NCBI GenBank assembly: GCA_030530315.1
Contig: JAUMVG010000020.1
Span: forward strand, 1 to 50,742
Source: Clostridia bacterium
GTDB lineage: Bacteria; Bacillota; Clostridia; Christensenellales; Aristaeellaceae
Direction: 5' to 3'
DNA: 50,742 nucleotides
Shown here: positions 1-7,476 of the stretch, piece after piece
Position numbering within the stretch: the first letter of the stretch is position 1
How the letters are laid out: each line of letters starts with the position of its first letter
Notes under the pieces: model-generated
Database searches by the model: none
The model's input: the letters and a program-made list of their open reading frames with translations, nothing else
Told to the model about the DNA's origin: nothing
Program-made: the position numbers and the translations under genes

Positions 1-42
1 GTGCTAAGTCAAGGGGAATCAACGCTGAAATGCAGTTCAAGA

Positions 43-63
43 CGCCGAAAATGCAGTTCGGCG
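43..63. repeat. Short perfect inverted repeat
   Basis: Arms CGCCGAA and TTCGGCG (7 bp each) flank a 7-nt loop. The stretch AATGCAGTTC also occurs just upstream as a near direct repeat. No U-tract follows on either strand, so it does not look like a terminator. Bases 1-35 share short runs (AAGTCAAGGGG, GCTGAAATG) with the 159-bp element found at 14115 and 40053, so this edge could be a decayed relic of it. That is a weak inference. Confidence 0.4.
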
Positions 64-100
64 AATTTAGAAACACACTCTAATGCACAGCTGTTGCAAT

Positions 101-179
101 TGCAGGGGCGCCGATGCGCTTCCCGCCTGCGTACACAATTCGTCTGTACTCAGGCGGGTGCCGCATCAGCGCCCCTGCA
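101..179. repeat. Long 79-bp hairpin downstream of deacetylase gene
   Basis: The outer arms (101-118 and 162-179) match at 17 of 18 positions. The inner arms (122-135 and 145-158) match at 13 of 14, around a 9-nt loop. The structure starts 36 bp past the stop codon of the minus-strand deacetylase gene. It is far longer than a normal intrinsic terminator and no U-run follows on the minus strand. A repeat-type palindromic element or a 3' mRNA-stabilising structure are both possible. Bases 1-214 hold no convincing gene. Confidence 0.6.
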
Positions 180-214
180 GGTGTTTATATGGCGTCTTGC
201 CTCCTGGGATGACC

Positions 215-1729
215 CTACTCCAGCACGACCTCGCCGCCCAGGATCGAGCGCTGGGTCGCCTCGTCGGCTTCGCCGGTGGCCTCCAGGCCGTGGTCCCGCT
301 GCCAGGCGGCAACGGCCTTGACGGTCTGCGGGCCGTAGTAGCCGGTGGAGAGGCCCGTCATCTGCAAATAGCCCTGGGACCGCAGCACCTCCTGCATCAT
401 CAGCGCGACCCAGGTGTACTCCTCACGCTTGATGGTGCGGTAATCGTAGGCAAAGGGGCGCGGCGCGGGCATCGCGGAGTCGGTCAACGGCGCGGTGGCG
501 TTCTCCGACAGGCCAAACAGCTCGTTCATCGTCACCAGCATGTAGCCCTTGGAGACCGCGTAGGGAATGAACTCCTTCAGCTTCTTCGTGTCCGGGTCCG
601 TGGTGTGGAACAGGTAGATCTGCCCGGGGCCGAGGCCGCTCTTGATGTGGGCCATGTCCGAATCCGAGCCGGAGATGCTCCACTTGGCGATGGCCAGGTA
701 GTTCATCTGGGACAGGTAGTTGTGGATCCGCTGGTCGGTGTCGCCGTCGCCGCCCATCAGCCGCAGGAAGTGCTCCTGGTAGTTCACGCCCAGGGCCCGG
801 CTGACCGCGGCATTCTGCTTCCAGATCTCCGCCGCCATCTCGGCCTGGGGCAGTCGGAAGATGCGGGCGTGGCTCCAGGTGTGGTTTTCGATCTCAAAGT
901 TCAAATCGAACACCGCGCGCTTCAGGATGTCCGACATGCCTGACCGGACCACGTTCTCCCCCACCGGGAACAGCGTCAGCCTCGCCCCGTTGTCATTCGC
1001 CAGCTTGATGATGGTCTTCAGGTTGTCCATCTGATAGCAGTCGTCCACCGTCACGGCGATCTTCTTCGCCTCGGTGTCCGCCTTGAGGATCACCGGCAGG
1101 TAGCTGAAGGGCTCGGGCGCCTGCGTGGGCTCCGGGGTGGGTGTGGGCGTGGGCGAAGGAGTCGGCGTCGGCGCCGCCGTGGGCACTGCCGTCGGCGCCG
1201 CCGTGGGCGCTTCCGCCTGCTCCGAGGCCTGCGGCTGCTGAGACTGGGGTTCCAACGTCATGGCCGGGAGCGGCGCGCCGTCCTGGCCCGCCGGGCCGTT
1301 GACCGCGTAGGCGGCCTCGTACTCCCGCACGGCGTCGACGTTCTGCCGCACCGCGGAAGCCAGCCTCCACAGGCCGAACGCCGCCAGCGCGCACAGCAGG
1401 ACCAGCACTGCCGCCGGCGTCCCCCTTCCCTGCCTGCGCCCGCGCTTCCCGGCGGCGTGGGCGGCGCGAGTGGTGTGCGCAGCATGGGCGGTGTGGTTTG
1501 CGCCATGCGCGGCGTGCGTGGAATGCTTCACGGTGTGTGCGCCCTGCGCCGCGCGCGTGGTGTGGTTCGCGGTGTGCGCACCCTGCGCTGTATGCGTAGT
1601 GTGCTTTGCGGTATGCGCGCCCTGCGCGGCGTGAGAGGTCTTTGCCCTGCCCGTCGCCGCCCGGGTCTCGGAAGTCCGCGTTGCCAAAGTCGTCCTGCGT
1701 GCCTTGTCCCTGTCGTTCTCGTGTGCCAT
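215..1729 (-). CDS. Membrane-anchored polysaccharide deacetylase with C-terminal peptidoglycan-binding domain
   Basis: The 504-aa protein belongs to the NodB/carbohydrate esterase 4 superfamily, which removes N-acetyl groups from cell-wall or other polysaccharides. In order it has a His/Ala/Thr-rich N-terminus (about 30-95), one membrane segment (104-122), a Pro/Thr linker (about 170-206), the NodB domain (about 215-420) and a peptidoglycan-binding type 1 domain (about 436-500). Family motifs are recognisable: TVDDC (227-231, metal and base aspartates), HTWSH (283-287, metal-binding histidines), an LRLMGG motif near 322 and LFHT near 372. Topology suggests the catalytic part is outside and the His-rich tail inside. 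The tail carries a 13-residue repeat beginning at residue 35, unusual for the family. Substrate is unknown. It is the last minus-strand gene here, 76 bp after the 209-aa gene. Confidence 0.85.
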   Translation of the reverse strand: MAHENDRDKARRTTLATRTSETRAATGRAKTSHAAQGAHTAKHTTHTAQGAHTANHTTRAAQGAHTVKHSTHAAHGANHTAHAAHTTRAAHAAGKRGRRQGRGTPAAVLVLLCALAAFGLWRLASAVRQNVDAVREYEAAYAVNGPAGQDGAPLPAMTLEPQSQQPQASEQAEAPTAAPTAVPTAAPTPTPSPTPTPTPEPTQAPEPFSYLPVILKADTEAKKIAVTVDDCYQMDNLKTIIKLANDNGARLTLFPVGENVVRSGMSDILKRAVFDLNFEIENHTWSHARIFRLPQAEMAAEIWKQNAAVSRALGVNYQEHFLRLMGGDGDTDQRIHNYLSQMNYLAIAKWSISGSDSDMAHIKSGLGPGQIYLFHTTDPDTKKLKEFIPYAVSKGYMLVTMNELFGLSENATAPLTDSAMPAPRPFAYDYRTIKREEYTWVALMMQEVLRSQGYLQMTGLSTGYYGPQTVKAVAAWQRDHGLEATGEADEATQRSILGGEVVLE

Positions 1730-1779
1730 CGTTGTGCTCTCTTCTCAGCGCTCACCGCGCCGTCGATGTAATATCAGTG

Positions 1780-1798
1780 GGTCCCTGCTGCCGGGACC
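1780..1798 (-). terminator. Weak terminator-like stem-loop
   Basis: GGTCCC and GGGACC form a 6-bp stem 7 bp past the stop of the 209-aa gene. No clear U-tract follows, so it may only partly separate that gene from the deacetylase gene. Confidence 0.3.
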
Positions 1799-1805
1799 GC
1801 CCGCC

Positions 1806-2435
1806 TCAGTGGCTGAAGTCCTTGGCGATCACCATCTCGATCCTGTCGCCCTTGACGCCGACGATCACGTCGTCGGCCAGGCTCGCCACGATGGACTTCT
1901 CCAGCTCGTCCCAGGCCGCCTCGGCCTCCAGGCTCTTCGCGCGGGCCCTGTCCAGTTCCTCGCGATAGGTCTCCAGGGTCCAGATCGGCACCAGGCCATC
2001 CGTGCTGAATCCCGCGCCGGTGTCGGTGTGGACGATGCCGTACCGGGAGGTCTCCCGGCCGTAGGCGTCGATCACCTGGCCGAAGCCGTGCAGCGCGCCG
2101 GAGATGACCTCGCCCAGCATGCGCATGAAGCCCTTTGCGGCGGCGTTTTTGCCGGTGCTGGAGACGGAGAGCAGCTCGCTCTTCTTGTCCGCGTCCATGT
2201 CCGAGGTGGCCTGCAGGTGCAGCTCGAAGTGCTGACCCTCGGCGACGAACCACAGCTGTCCGTAGAAGTCCTCCAACAGCGTCCGCACCATGCCCAGGGT
2301 CTCCTCCGCCAGCAGGGTGAGCCGCAGGGTGTTCCTGCCGCTCAGCGCCATCTCCCGTCCGAACGCCTCCGCGGCGCGCTTCGCCGCGTCCAGGCGCGCC
2401 TCGTCGCTGTTGATCATCAGTTTTTCAGATACCAT
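1806..2435 (-). CDS. Hypothetical protein, possibly GHKL/anti-sigma-like
   Basis: I do not recognise this 209-aa soluble protein with certainty. An early segment (about residues 35-75, containing LTLLAEETLGMV) resembles the first helix of the GHKL ATPase fold used by RsbW-type anti-sigma kinases, where a Glu and Asn bind ATP-Mg. The later G boxes are not obvious, so this is only a suggestion. The C-terminal third is charged and probably helical (about 150-185). No signal peptide or membrane segment is seen. Start chosen at ATG 2435, with GGAGGTGG a few bases upstream. It lies between the YdcF-like gene and the deacetylase gene on the same strand, with its own -10-like box upstream. Confidence 0.6.
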   Translation of the reverse strand: MVSEKLMINSDEARLDAAKRAAEAFGREMALSGRNTLRLTLLAEETLGMVRTLLEDFYGQLWFVAEGQHFELHLQATSDMDADKKSELLSVSSTGKNAAAKGFMRMLGEVISGALHGFGQVIDAYGRETSRYGIVHTDTGAGFSTDGLVPIWTLETYREELDRARAKSLEAEAAWDELEKSIVASLADDVIVGVKGDRIEMVIAKDFSH

Positions 2436-2491
2436 AAAGCCACCTCCGTGCGCGGCCCTCGATCGCCTTAAGCCGCTTGCTCTCTGCGTCC

Positions 2492-2518
2492 ATTATACAA
2501 CGGGCGTAATAAACCCGT
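2492..2518 (-). promoter_or_regulatory. Possible promoter -10 box with overlapping inverted repeat
   Basis: On the minus strand a TATAAT hexamer (2492-2497) lies 57 bp before the 209-aa gene. The -35 region is poor. An inverted repeat, ACGGG-8 nt-A-CCCGT (2500-2518), covers the spacer, where a repressor or activator might bind. Confidence 0.35.
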
Positions 2519-2609
2519 GTTACCCCATCGGTCACAATTCGGACAATATCCTGAAAAAAACGCGGTTCCCTCTGTGTTTAATCGACATTTAACAATCCAT
2601 CTCTCCCAC

Positions 2610-4055
2610 TCAGCCCAGCGCGATGGACAACAGGCCGAAGAAGCCGGTCATGGCCACCAGCAGCACGGCCTCCTGCCCGATCCGGTTGCGCAGCAGCCCC
2701 GCGCACTCCCGCATGAAGGCGTTGGGCCAGAACCACCACTTCGTATCGCTGCCCATGCCCTCCGCGGGCAGTCCTGCCAGCGCGGCCCACACGCCGCTGC
2801 GGAACACGTGGTAGTTCGTGGTGGCATAGGCCACCTTCGCGCCGGGCCTTTCGCCGTCGATCAGCCGCTTCGAGAACGCCATGTTCTGATAGGTGTTCCG
2901 GGACCGGTCCTCCACCCGGATCGACACCTCCGGCACGCCCTGTTCCACCAGGTAGCGGCGCATGGCCTCGGCCTCCGCCATGGACTCGTCCGGCCCCTGG
3001 CCGCCGGAGGGCACCAGCACGGCCTCCCGGCCCGTGGCGCGACGCTGCTCCCGCCAGAAGTCGATGGCCCGGTCCACCCGCCCCTGCAGCAGCGGCGGCA
3101 GGCTGCCGTCCCTGCGGAACCGGCACCCGAGGATCAGTATGTAGTCCACGTCCTGGGCGGGCACGTGCTTCGCCGCCTTCAGGCCGCAGACGATGGCGCC
3201 GATCAGCATGCATTCGAAGTAGGCGAAGCCCGCGGCATAGACGTTTTGCAGCGTGCTGCGCACCCGCCACTGCACCTCTGAGCCGGAGAAGTCTCGGGTG
3301 TACAAATAGAGGCCCAGCGCCTCCCCCGCCACCAGCAGCACGCTGACGGCGATGCCCAGCACGTTCTGCACCCGGAACCGCTCGTGCCGCAGCAGCGCCA
3401 CGTTGCTCACCGCCATGGCCACGGCAAAGACCAGCAGCAGCGGCAGCGTCACCAGCATGAACTGAAAGCTCGCCGACGCCAGCGCGGAGTAGGCCGATAA
3501 CATGACAAAGCCCGACATGTCGGCGAAGTGGCGCACGGTGACCACCAGCATCGTCAGCCCCGTGACCAGCGAGAACAGCGAAAAGCCCACGGCATAGATC
3601 GTCGAATAGGCATAGAAGGCCGGGCCCCTGGACTGGCGGTAGACCCGGAACATGATCGCCGCCACCGTCAGGAAGAACACAGTCAGGGACACCAGCACGA
3701 TGGAATCGCCGGTGAAGCCGCCGGTCCTGCTGTCGTACACGGTGTTGAACCGGCCGACGTGGAATTCGCTGAGCACCGAGTCCTCCGTCCCGTCGAAGCC
3801 GATGTCCACGAAGACCTCGCCGGGGCCCTGGGGGCGGATCGGCACGCGCATATATCTGCCCACGCGCGTCGCCTCGCCGGGATCGACGACGCCGGGCGTC
3901 TCCGCCTCGACGCGCACGCGCGCCTCCCCCTGCGCCGCGCTCTGGGGCACGGGATAGTATGCCATATAGGCATCCCTCGTCGTCAGCCTGTAGCCGACGC
4001 AGATGAGCAGCAAAATCCCCGCCAGCGCGGCGATCTGCAACGCAGCCTTCTTCAT
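2610..4055 (-). CDS. YdcF/ElyC/SanA (DUF218) family membrane protein
   Basis: The 481-aa protein has an N-terminal anchor (about 5-22), an extracytoplasmic segment to about 120, then about five more membrane helices (about 120-300), and a C-terminal DUF218 domain (about 300-450). DUF218 is recognised from ILGCRF, RVDRAI, VPSGGQG, the acidic run after it, and the NTYQN region. E. coli relatives (SanA, ElyC, YdcF) are linked to envelope integrity, but the reaction is not settled. The start at ATG 4055 follows AGGAGA. The multi-helix N-terminal half is longer than in the short E. coli members. It sits beyond the terminator of the tubulin/vWA operon, so it is probably a separate unit. Confidence 0.8.
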   Translation of the reverse strand: MKKAALQIAALAGILLLICVGYRLTTRDAYMAYYPVPQSAAQGEARVRVEAETPGVVDPGEATRVGRYMRVPIRPQGPGEVFVDIGFDGTEDSVLSEFHVGRFNTVYDSRTGGFTGDSIVLVSLTVFFLTVAAIMFRVYRQSRGPAFYAYSTIYAVGFSLFSLVTGLTMLVVTVRHFADMSGFVMLSAYSALASASFQFMLVTLPLLLVFAVAMAVSNVALLRHERFRVQNVLGIAVSVLLVAGEALGLYLYTRDFSGSEVQWRVRSTLQNVYAAGFAYFECMLIGAIVCGLKAAKHVPAQDVDYILILGCRFRRDGSLPPLLQGRVDRAIDFWREQRRATGREAVLVPSGGQGPDESMAEAEAMRRYLVEQGVPEVSIRVEDRSRNTYQNMAFSKRLIDGERPGAKVAYATTNYHVFRSGVWAALAGLPAEGMGSDTKWWFWPNAFMRECAGLLRNRIGQEAVLLVAMTGFFGLLSIALG

Positions 4056-4133
4056 AGCTTCTCCTCTGTAAGCGCGGCATCCGGCCCAGACCTTCGCCGC
4101 TGGATGGGATAAACGATCTTTTCAGACAGCGGA

Positions 4134-4176
4134 AAACGGAGCCTCCCCGCGCCTGTGGGCGCGGCGGGCTCCGTTT
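4134..4176 (-). terminator. Bidirectional-looking intrinsic terminator
   Basis: AAACGGAGCC and GGCTCCGTTT form outer arms, with a GC-rich inner stem CCGCGCC/GGCGCGG. A short run of T follows on the minus strand. It is about 40 bp after the four-helix membrane protein gene and marks the likely end of the tubulin/vWA/GTPase operon. Confidence 0.75.
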
Positions 4177-4216
4177 GCGGTCGACGACGGCTCATCCGAG
4201 CGCCGCCGTTCCTTCA

Positions 4217-4762
4217 TCAATACTGGTTGTAGGACTTCGGCGCGCCGCCGCTGGAGGACTTCTTGCCGCTGCCGCCACCGGCTGAGAAGCCGATGTTCAG
4301 CAGGGTGCCGATGCCGCTGAGCACCGTGCCGCCGACGAACAGCAGGAAGCCCAGGCCCACGTGCATGAAGGGCGCGAGGGCCGTGGCCGCGGTCTGGAAG
4401 TCGCCGGCGTTGATGCCGGTGTTCACAAAGTTGGAGATCAGCGAATTGGCAGTGACAATGTAGCCGATGGCCTCACCGTTCAGTGGGTTGCGATAGGTCA
4501 CCAGGTACCACACGATCACCACCAGGCCCAGGACGGTCACGACCAGCTGGATCGGCCTGCTGTCGATCAGGCCGCTGACCAGCATCAGCACGCCCACTAT
4601 GGGCACGCCGTAGAGCACGTTGTTCAGGTAGCGCGCGCAGGTCGCCCAGCCGATGGGGAACCCCACCAGGCCGAGGATGCGGATGCTCAGGTAGCTGAAG
4701 ATCATCGAGACCAGGCAGAGCACGCCGCCCACCAGAACCACAGGATTCAACTTCGTCTTCAT
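4217..4762 (-). CDS. Small four-helix membrane protein, last gene of the tubulin/vWA operon
   Basis: The 181-aa protein has about four hydrophobic segments and a short Gly/Ser/Lys-rich tail ending in a Tyr residue. Start chosen at ATG 4762 because GAGAGGG lies at the right distance; an in-frame upstream start at 4801 lacks a good ribosome site. No catalytic motifs are visible and I do not recognise a family. It lies 91 bp after the 860-aa vWA-like gene and just before the terminator, so it is likely co-expressed with the tubulin/GTPase proteins and could be a small integral-membrane partner. That role is inferred only from position. Confidence 0.7.
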   Translation of the reverse strand: MKTKLNPVVLVGGVLCLVSMIFSYLSIRILGLVGFPIGWATCARYLNNVLYGVPIVGVLMLVSGLIDSRPIQLVVTVLGLVVIVWYLVTYRNPLNGEAIGYIVTANSLISNFVNTGINAGDFQTAATALAPFMHVGLGFLLFVGGTVLSGIGTLLNIGFSAGGGSGKKSSSGGAPKSYNQY

Positions 4763-4853
4763 GATATTACCCTCTCTCTCTTGACCGCGCGTCACGCGCA
4801 CGGGTATGCCATGATCATCCCCCGCCCGTCGATGGCGCCGGGCAGGCGGTGTA

Positions 4854-7436
4854 TCAGCGCTTGTAGACCAGCTCGATCCCGGTCTCCTTGATGGTGTAGC
4901 TGGCCGGGCTGCCCTCTTCGACGACCTGCTTCTCGGGACCGCGCAGCGCGTGGGCCTTGTTGACCACCAGCACGCCGTCCTTCGCGGGCTTGAACACGAG
5001 CTTCTCCGCCAGCTCGCCGGAGGTCAGGACGCTCATGGGCGGCAGGCCGCTCTGGCCGATCAGCGTGCCGAAGGCCACGGCCTTCTTGCCCCACTCCGCC
5101 AGGTCGATGGGCTTGCTGTTGTAGGTGCCGTCCTTCGTGGTCACGTTCACCCGCAGCATGCCGCTGAACCTCGGCGCGGCGCTCTTGCGGATCAGCAGCA
5201 CCAATGCCAGAATCAGCGCCACGATACCCGCGCCGATGCCGGCGAGCCCGCCCGTGCCCACCTTGTCCGTGAGCCGCTCCAGAGCGGTGGGCTCCGGCGT
5301 GGGCGTCGGGGTGGGCGTGGGCGTGGCCGTCGGCTCCGGAGACGGCGTGACCGGCGCCACGACCTCGAAGTTCACGGTGGCGGAGGGCTCCGCCTGCGCG
5401 TCAAGTTCCTCGGTATCCGCGATCACCCAGGCGTTCAGCGCATAGCTGCCCACCGCGGATTGCACATTGTAGTGCCAGCCGTCGATATTGCCCTCGGCGG
5501 GCACAGGCTCGCCGCCGTTCTCGGACACGTACACGGCGATGTGGTCCAGCCAGCTGTCGTCCACGCCCGCGGCGGTGAGCTCGCGCACCGTGGTGTTGCT
5601 CAGGCTGAACTCCACGTCGATGGGGTCGCCCTCGGTATACTGTGCCTCCGCGCCGGAGGCCTCCAGCTCGGCGCCGGCAATGATGGCCGGCACGCTGGTC
5701 AGCGTCACCTTCAGCGTTCCCTCGGCGGTCAGCCCCGCCTTGTTCGTCGCGGTCAGCGTCACTTCCACGGCGTGCTCGACGCCCTCGAAGCCGCCCTCCA
5801 GCGTCAGGCCCTTCTCGCTGGTATTGGCCAGGCCGTCGTCCGACAGCGCGACCTCCACCTTTTCGATGCCCTCGCCGTTGGGATCCTCGAACAGCGCGAA
5901 CCGGTCCCCGAGGACCTCATAGGTCCTCGGGCCGTCCACGGTGTCCTTCGCCGCGTAATCGGTCTGCTCCGCCGTGAACGCCGGCGCGCCCAGCACGCGG
6001 AAGCTCTGGCTCTCGGTCAGGTTGACGTCGTAGTCCGTCTTGGAGGCCGTCGCGGTCACCGTGCAGTCAGCCGCCTCGGCGAGCTTCGCGGCGGGAATCA
6101 CGCTGCCCTCCAGCGCCTCGTCGTTCAGCGCGAACGCCACCGACACCCGGTCGGTCTCCACTCCCCCGGCCAGCACCCGGGCGGTGAGCGGAACGTCCTC
6201 GCCGGCATCCGCCACCACGTCCTCGATGGGGTCCAGCTCCAGGCGCACCTCAAGCCTGCCGTTGGACAGCGCCTCGACGCTGTCGGCCGCCTCCGGCACG
6301 CTGTTGCTCAGCAGGTAACCGCCGAAGGCCGCCTTGAAGGGCTCCGCGACGGGTACCTCGGTCCCGGCTTCTTCGACTTCGGGTTCTTCGGCTTCGGAGG
6401 CCTCCGCGCCGTTATCACCCTCGTTATCCGCGAGGGGCGCCGCCTCGTCGACGGCTTCATCCCCGGCAGGCTCCTGCCCGGAAACCTCCGCAGCAGCGTC
6501 GTCGGTCACAGCCGCGGCGCTGGCCGCCTCGGTCTCCTCCGTCCTGCCTTCATCCGGCCGCAGGGCGGGCTCTCCCGGCATATCGCCGTCAACCGCCGAC
6601 CGCTCGATATCCTCGCCTTCCGCCGCCCGGGTCACCGCCTCGGGGTCGGGGTACAGGAACAGCGGGCGCTCCAGCAGCGCCGCCGCGTCCAGCATGTCGT
6701 CCCGGCGCGTCAGCTGGCGACTGTCATAGGAAGCCTCCCCCAGCTTCTCCAGCACCAGGTTCGCCAGGTTCATGGCCTTGGCCGTGGGCGTGTCGCCGGC
6801 CAGGGTGTGATAATCCTCTTCGGCATAGAGACCATTGGTCAGCTGGCCGACGATCTTTTGGTCCTTTTTGACGGCGTTCTCACTGTCGTCAAGGCCGACG
6901 AACAGCATCTCAAGCGCCTCGCTGCGGGTCTTGTCCCGGTTTTCCATGCGGGCAAAGGTGCTGTCCTGGTCGCCGTTCACGCCGTCCAGCAGCAGCACCA
7001 CCAGCCGGGGTTCCCCCTCCTGGCCAGCGATCTGGTCCACCCGTTCCCGCAGGTAGGTGGTTTCCTTGTTGCCCGTGCCCACGGGCATGCCCTCCAGCGC
7101 CGACACCGCCTGCTCCAGGCTGTCCGCCGCCGCGGGATCCGCCGTGGCGGGCGCGTCCGGCTCCTGGGGCACCGTCCCGACGAAGGACAGCTTCACGTCC
7201 GTGTCCGCAAGGGCGTTTGCGATCAGCGCCACGGAAAGCGTCAGCCCGGGGCGGTTGGCCTCGGTGAGCACCTTGTTGGGCTTTTCGTTGGGTATCAGCA
7301 GCACCACTTCCCGGAAGGAAGCGGCCTGCGCCGCAGCATCGCTCTGAACCGCGTCCACCGCGGGCTCCGCCACCGCGCCCGCGCACAGCGCGAGCGCCAC
7401 CAGCAGGGCCAGCAACAACCGATTGAATGCCTTCAA
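4854..7436 (-). CDS. Exported vWA-like protein with one membrane span and cytoplasmic C-terminal domain
   Basis: The 860-aa protein starts at TTG 7436, which has AAAGGAGG upstream; no ATG fits better. It has a signal peptide (about 1-20), a domain resembling von Willebrand A (about 30-230; LVVLLLDG near 145 matches the fourth strand), an acidic Ala/Glu-rich linker (about 270-370), beta-rich Ig-like regions (about 370-700), a Pro/Thr/Glu wall-spanning linker, one membrane helix (about 730-750) and a 110-residue basic cytoplasmic domain. The first vWA strand lacks the DxSxS metal site; LLIPNEKPN is found instead. It is 40 bp from the 1633-aa gene and mirrors the layout of the 1036-aa vWA protein at the other end of the operon, which suggests they work as a pair across the membrane. 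Confidence 0.75.
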   Translation of the reverse strand: MKAFNRLLLALLVALALCAGAVAEPAVDAVQSDAAAQAASFREVVLLIPNEKPNKVLTEANRPGLTLSVALIANALADTDVKLSFVGTVPQEPDAPATADPAAADSLEQAVSALEGMPVGTGNKETTYLRERVDQIAGQEGEPRLVVLLLDGVNGDQDSTFARMENRDKTRSEALEMLFVGLDDSENAVKKDQKIVGQLTNGLYAEEDYHTLAGDTPTAKAMNLANLVLEKLGEASYDSRQLTRRDDMLDAAALLERPLFLYPDPEAVTRAAEGEDIERSAVDGDMPGEPALRPDEGRTEETEAASAAAVTDDAAAEVSGQEPAGDEAVDEAAPLADNEGDNGAEASEAEEPEVEEAGTEVPVAEPFKAAFGGYLLSNSVPEAADSVEALSNGRLEVRLELDPIEDVVADAGEDVPLTARVLAGGVETDRVSVAFALNDEALEGSVIPAAKLAEAADCTVTATASKTDYDVNLTESQSFRVLGAPAFTAEQTDYAAKDTVDGPRTYEVLGDRFALFEDPNGEGIEKVEVALSDDGLANTSEKGLTLEGGFEGVEHAVEVTLTATNKAGLTAEGTLKVTLTSVPAIIAGAELEASGAEAQYTEGDPIDVEFSLSNTTVRELTAAGVDDSWLDHIAVYVSENGGEPVPAEGNIDGWHYNVQSAVGSYALNAWVIADTEELDAQAEPSATVNFEVVAPVTPSPEPTATPTPTPTPTPEPTALERLTDKVGTGGLAGIGAGIVALILALVLLIRKSAAPRFSGMLRVNVTTKDGTYNSKPIDLAEWGKKAVAFGTLIGQSGLPPMSVLTSGELAEKLVFKPAKDGVLVVNKAHALRGPEKQVVEEGSPASYTIKETGIELVYKR

Positions 7437-7476
7437 AGCGTCGTCCTCCTTTAAACTTTCATCGCGCAAGCATCTG

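Noticed and set aside
1472-1627. CRISPR-like repeat pattern
   Set aside because: The 39-bp repeats are in frame and code for a His-rich protein tail; there are no unique spacers between them.
4950-7454. Long plus-strand open frame opposite the 860-aa vWA-like gene
   Set aside because: No ribosome site or domain; composition matches codon-position shadow of the real gene.
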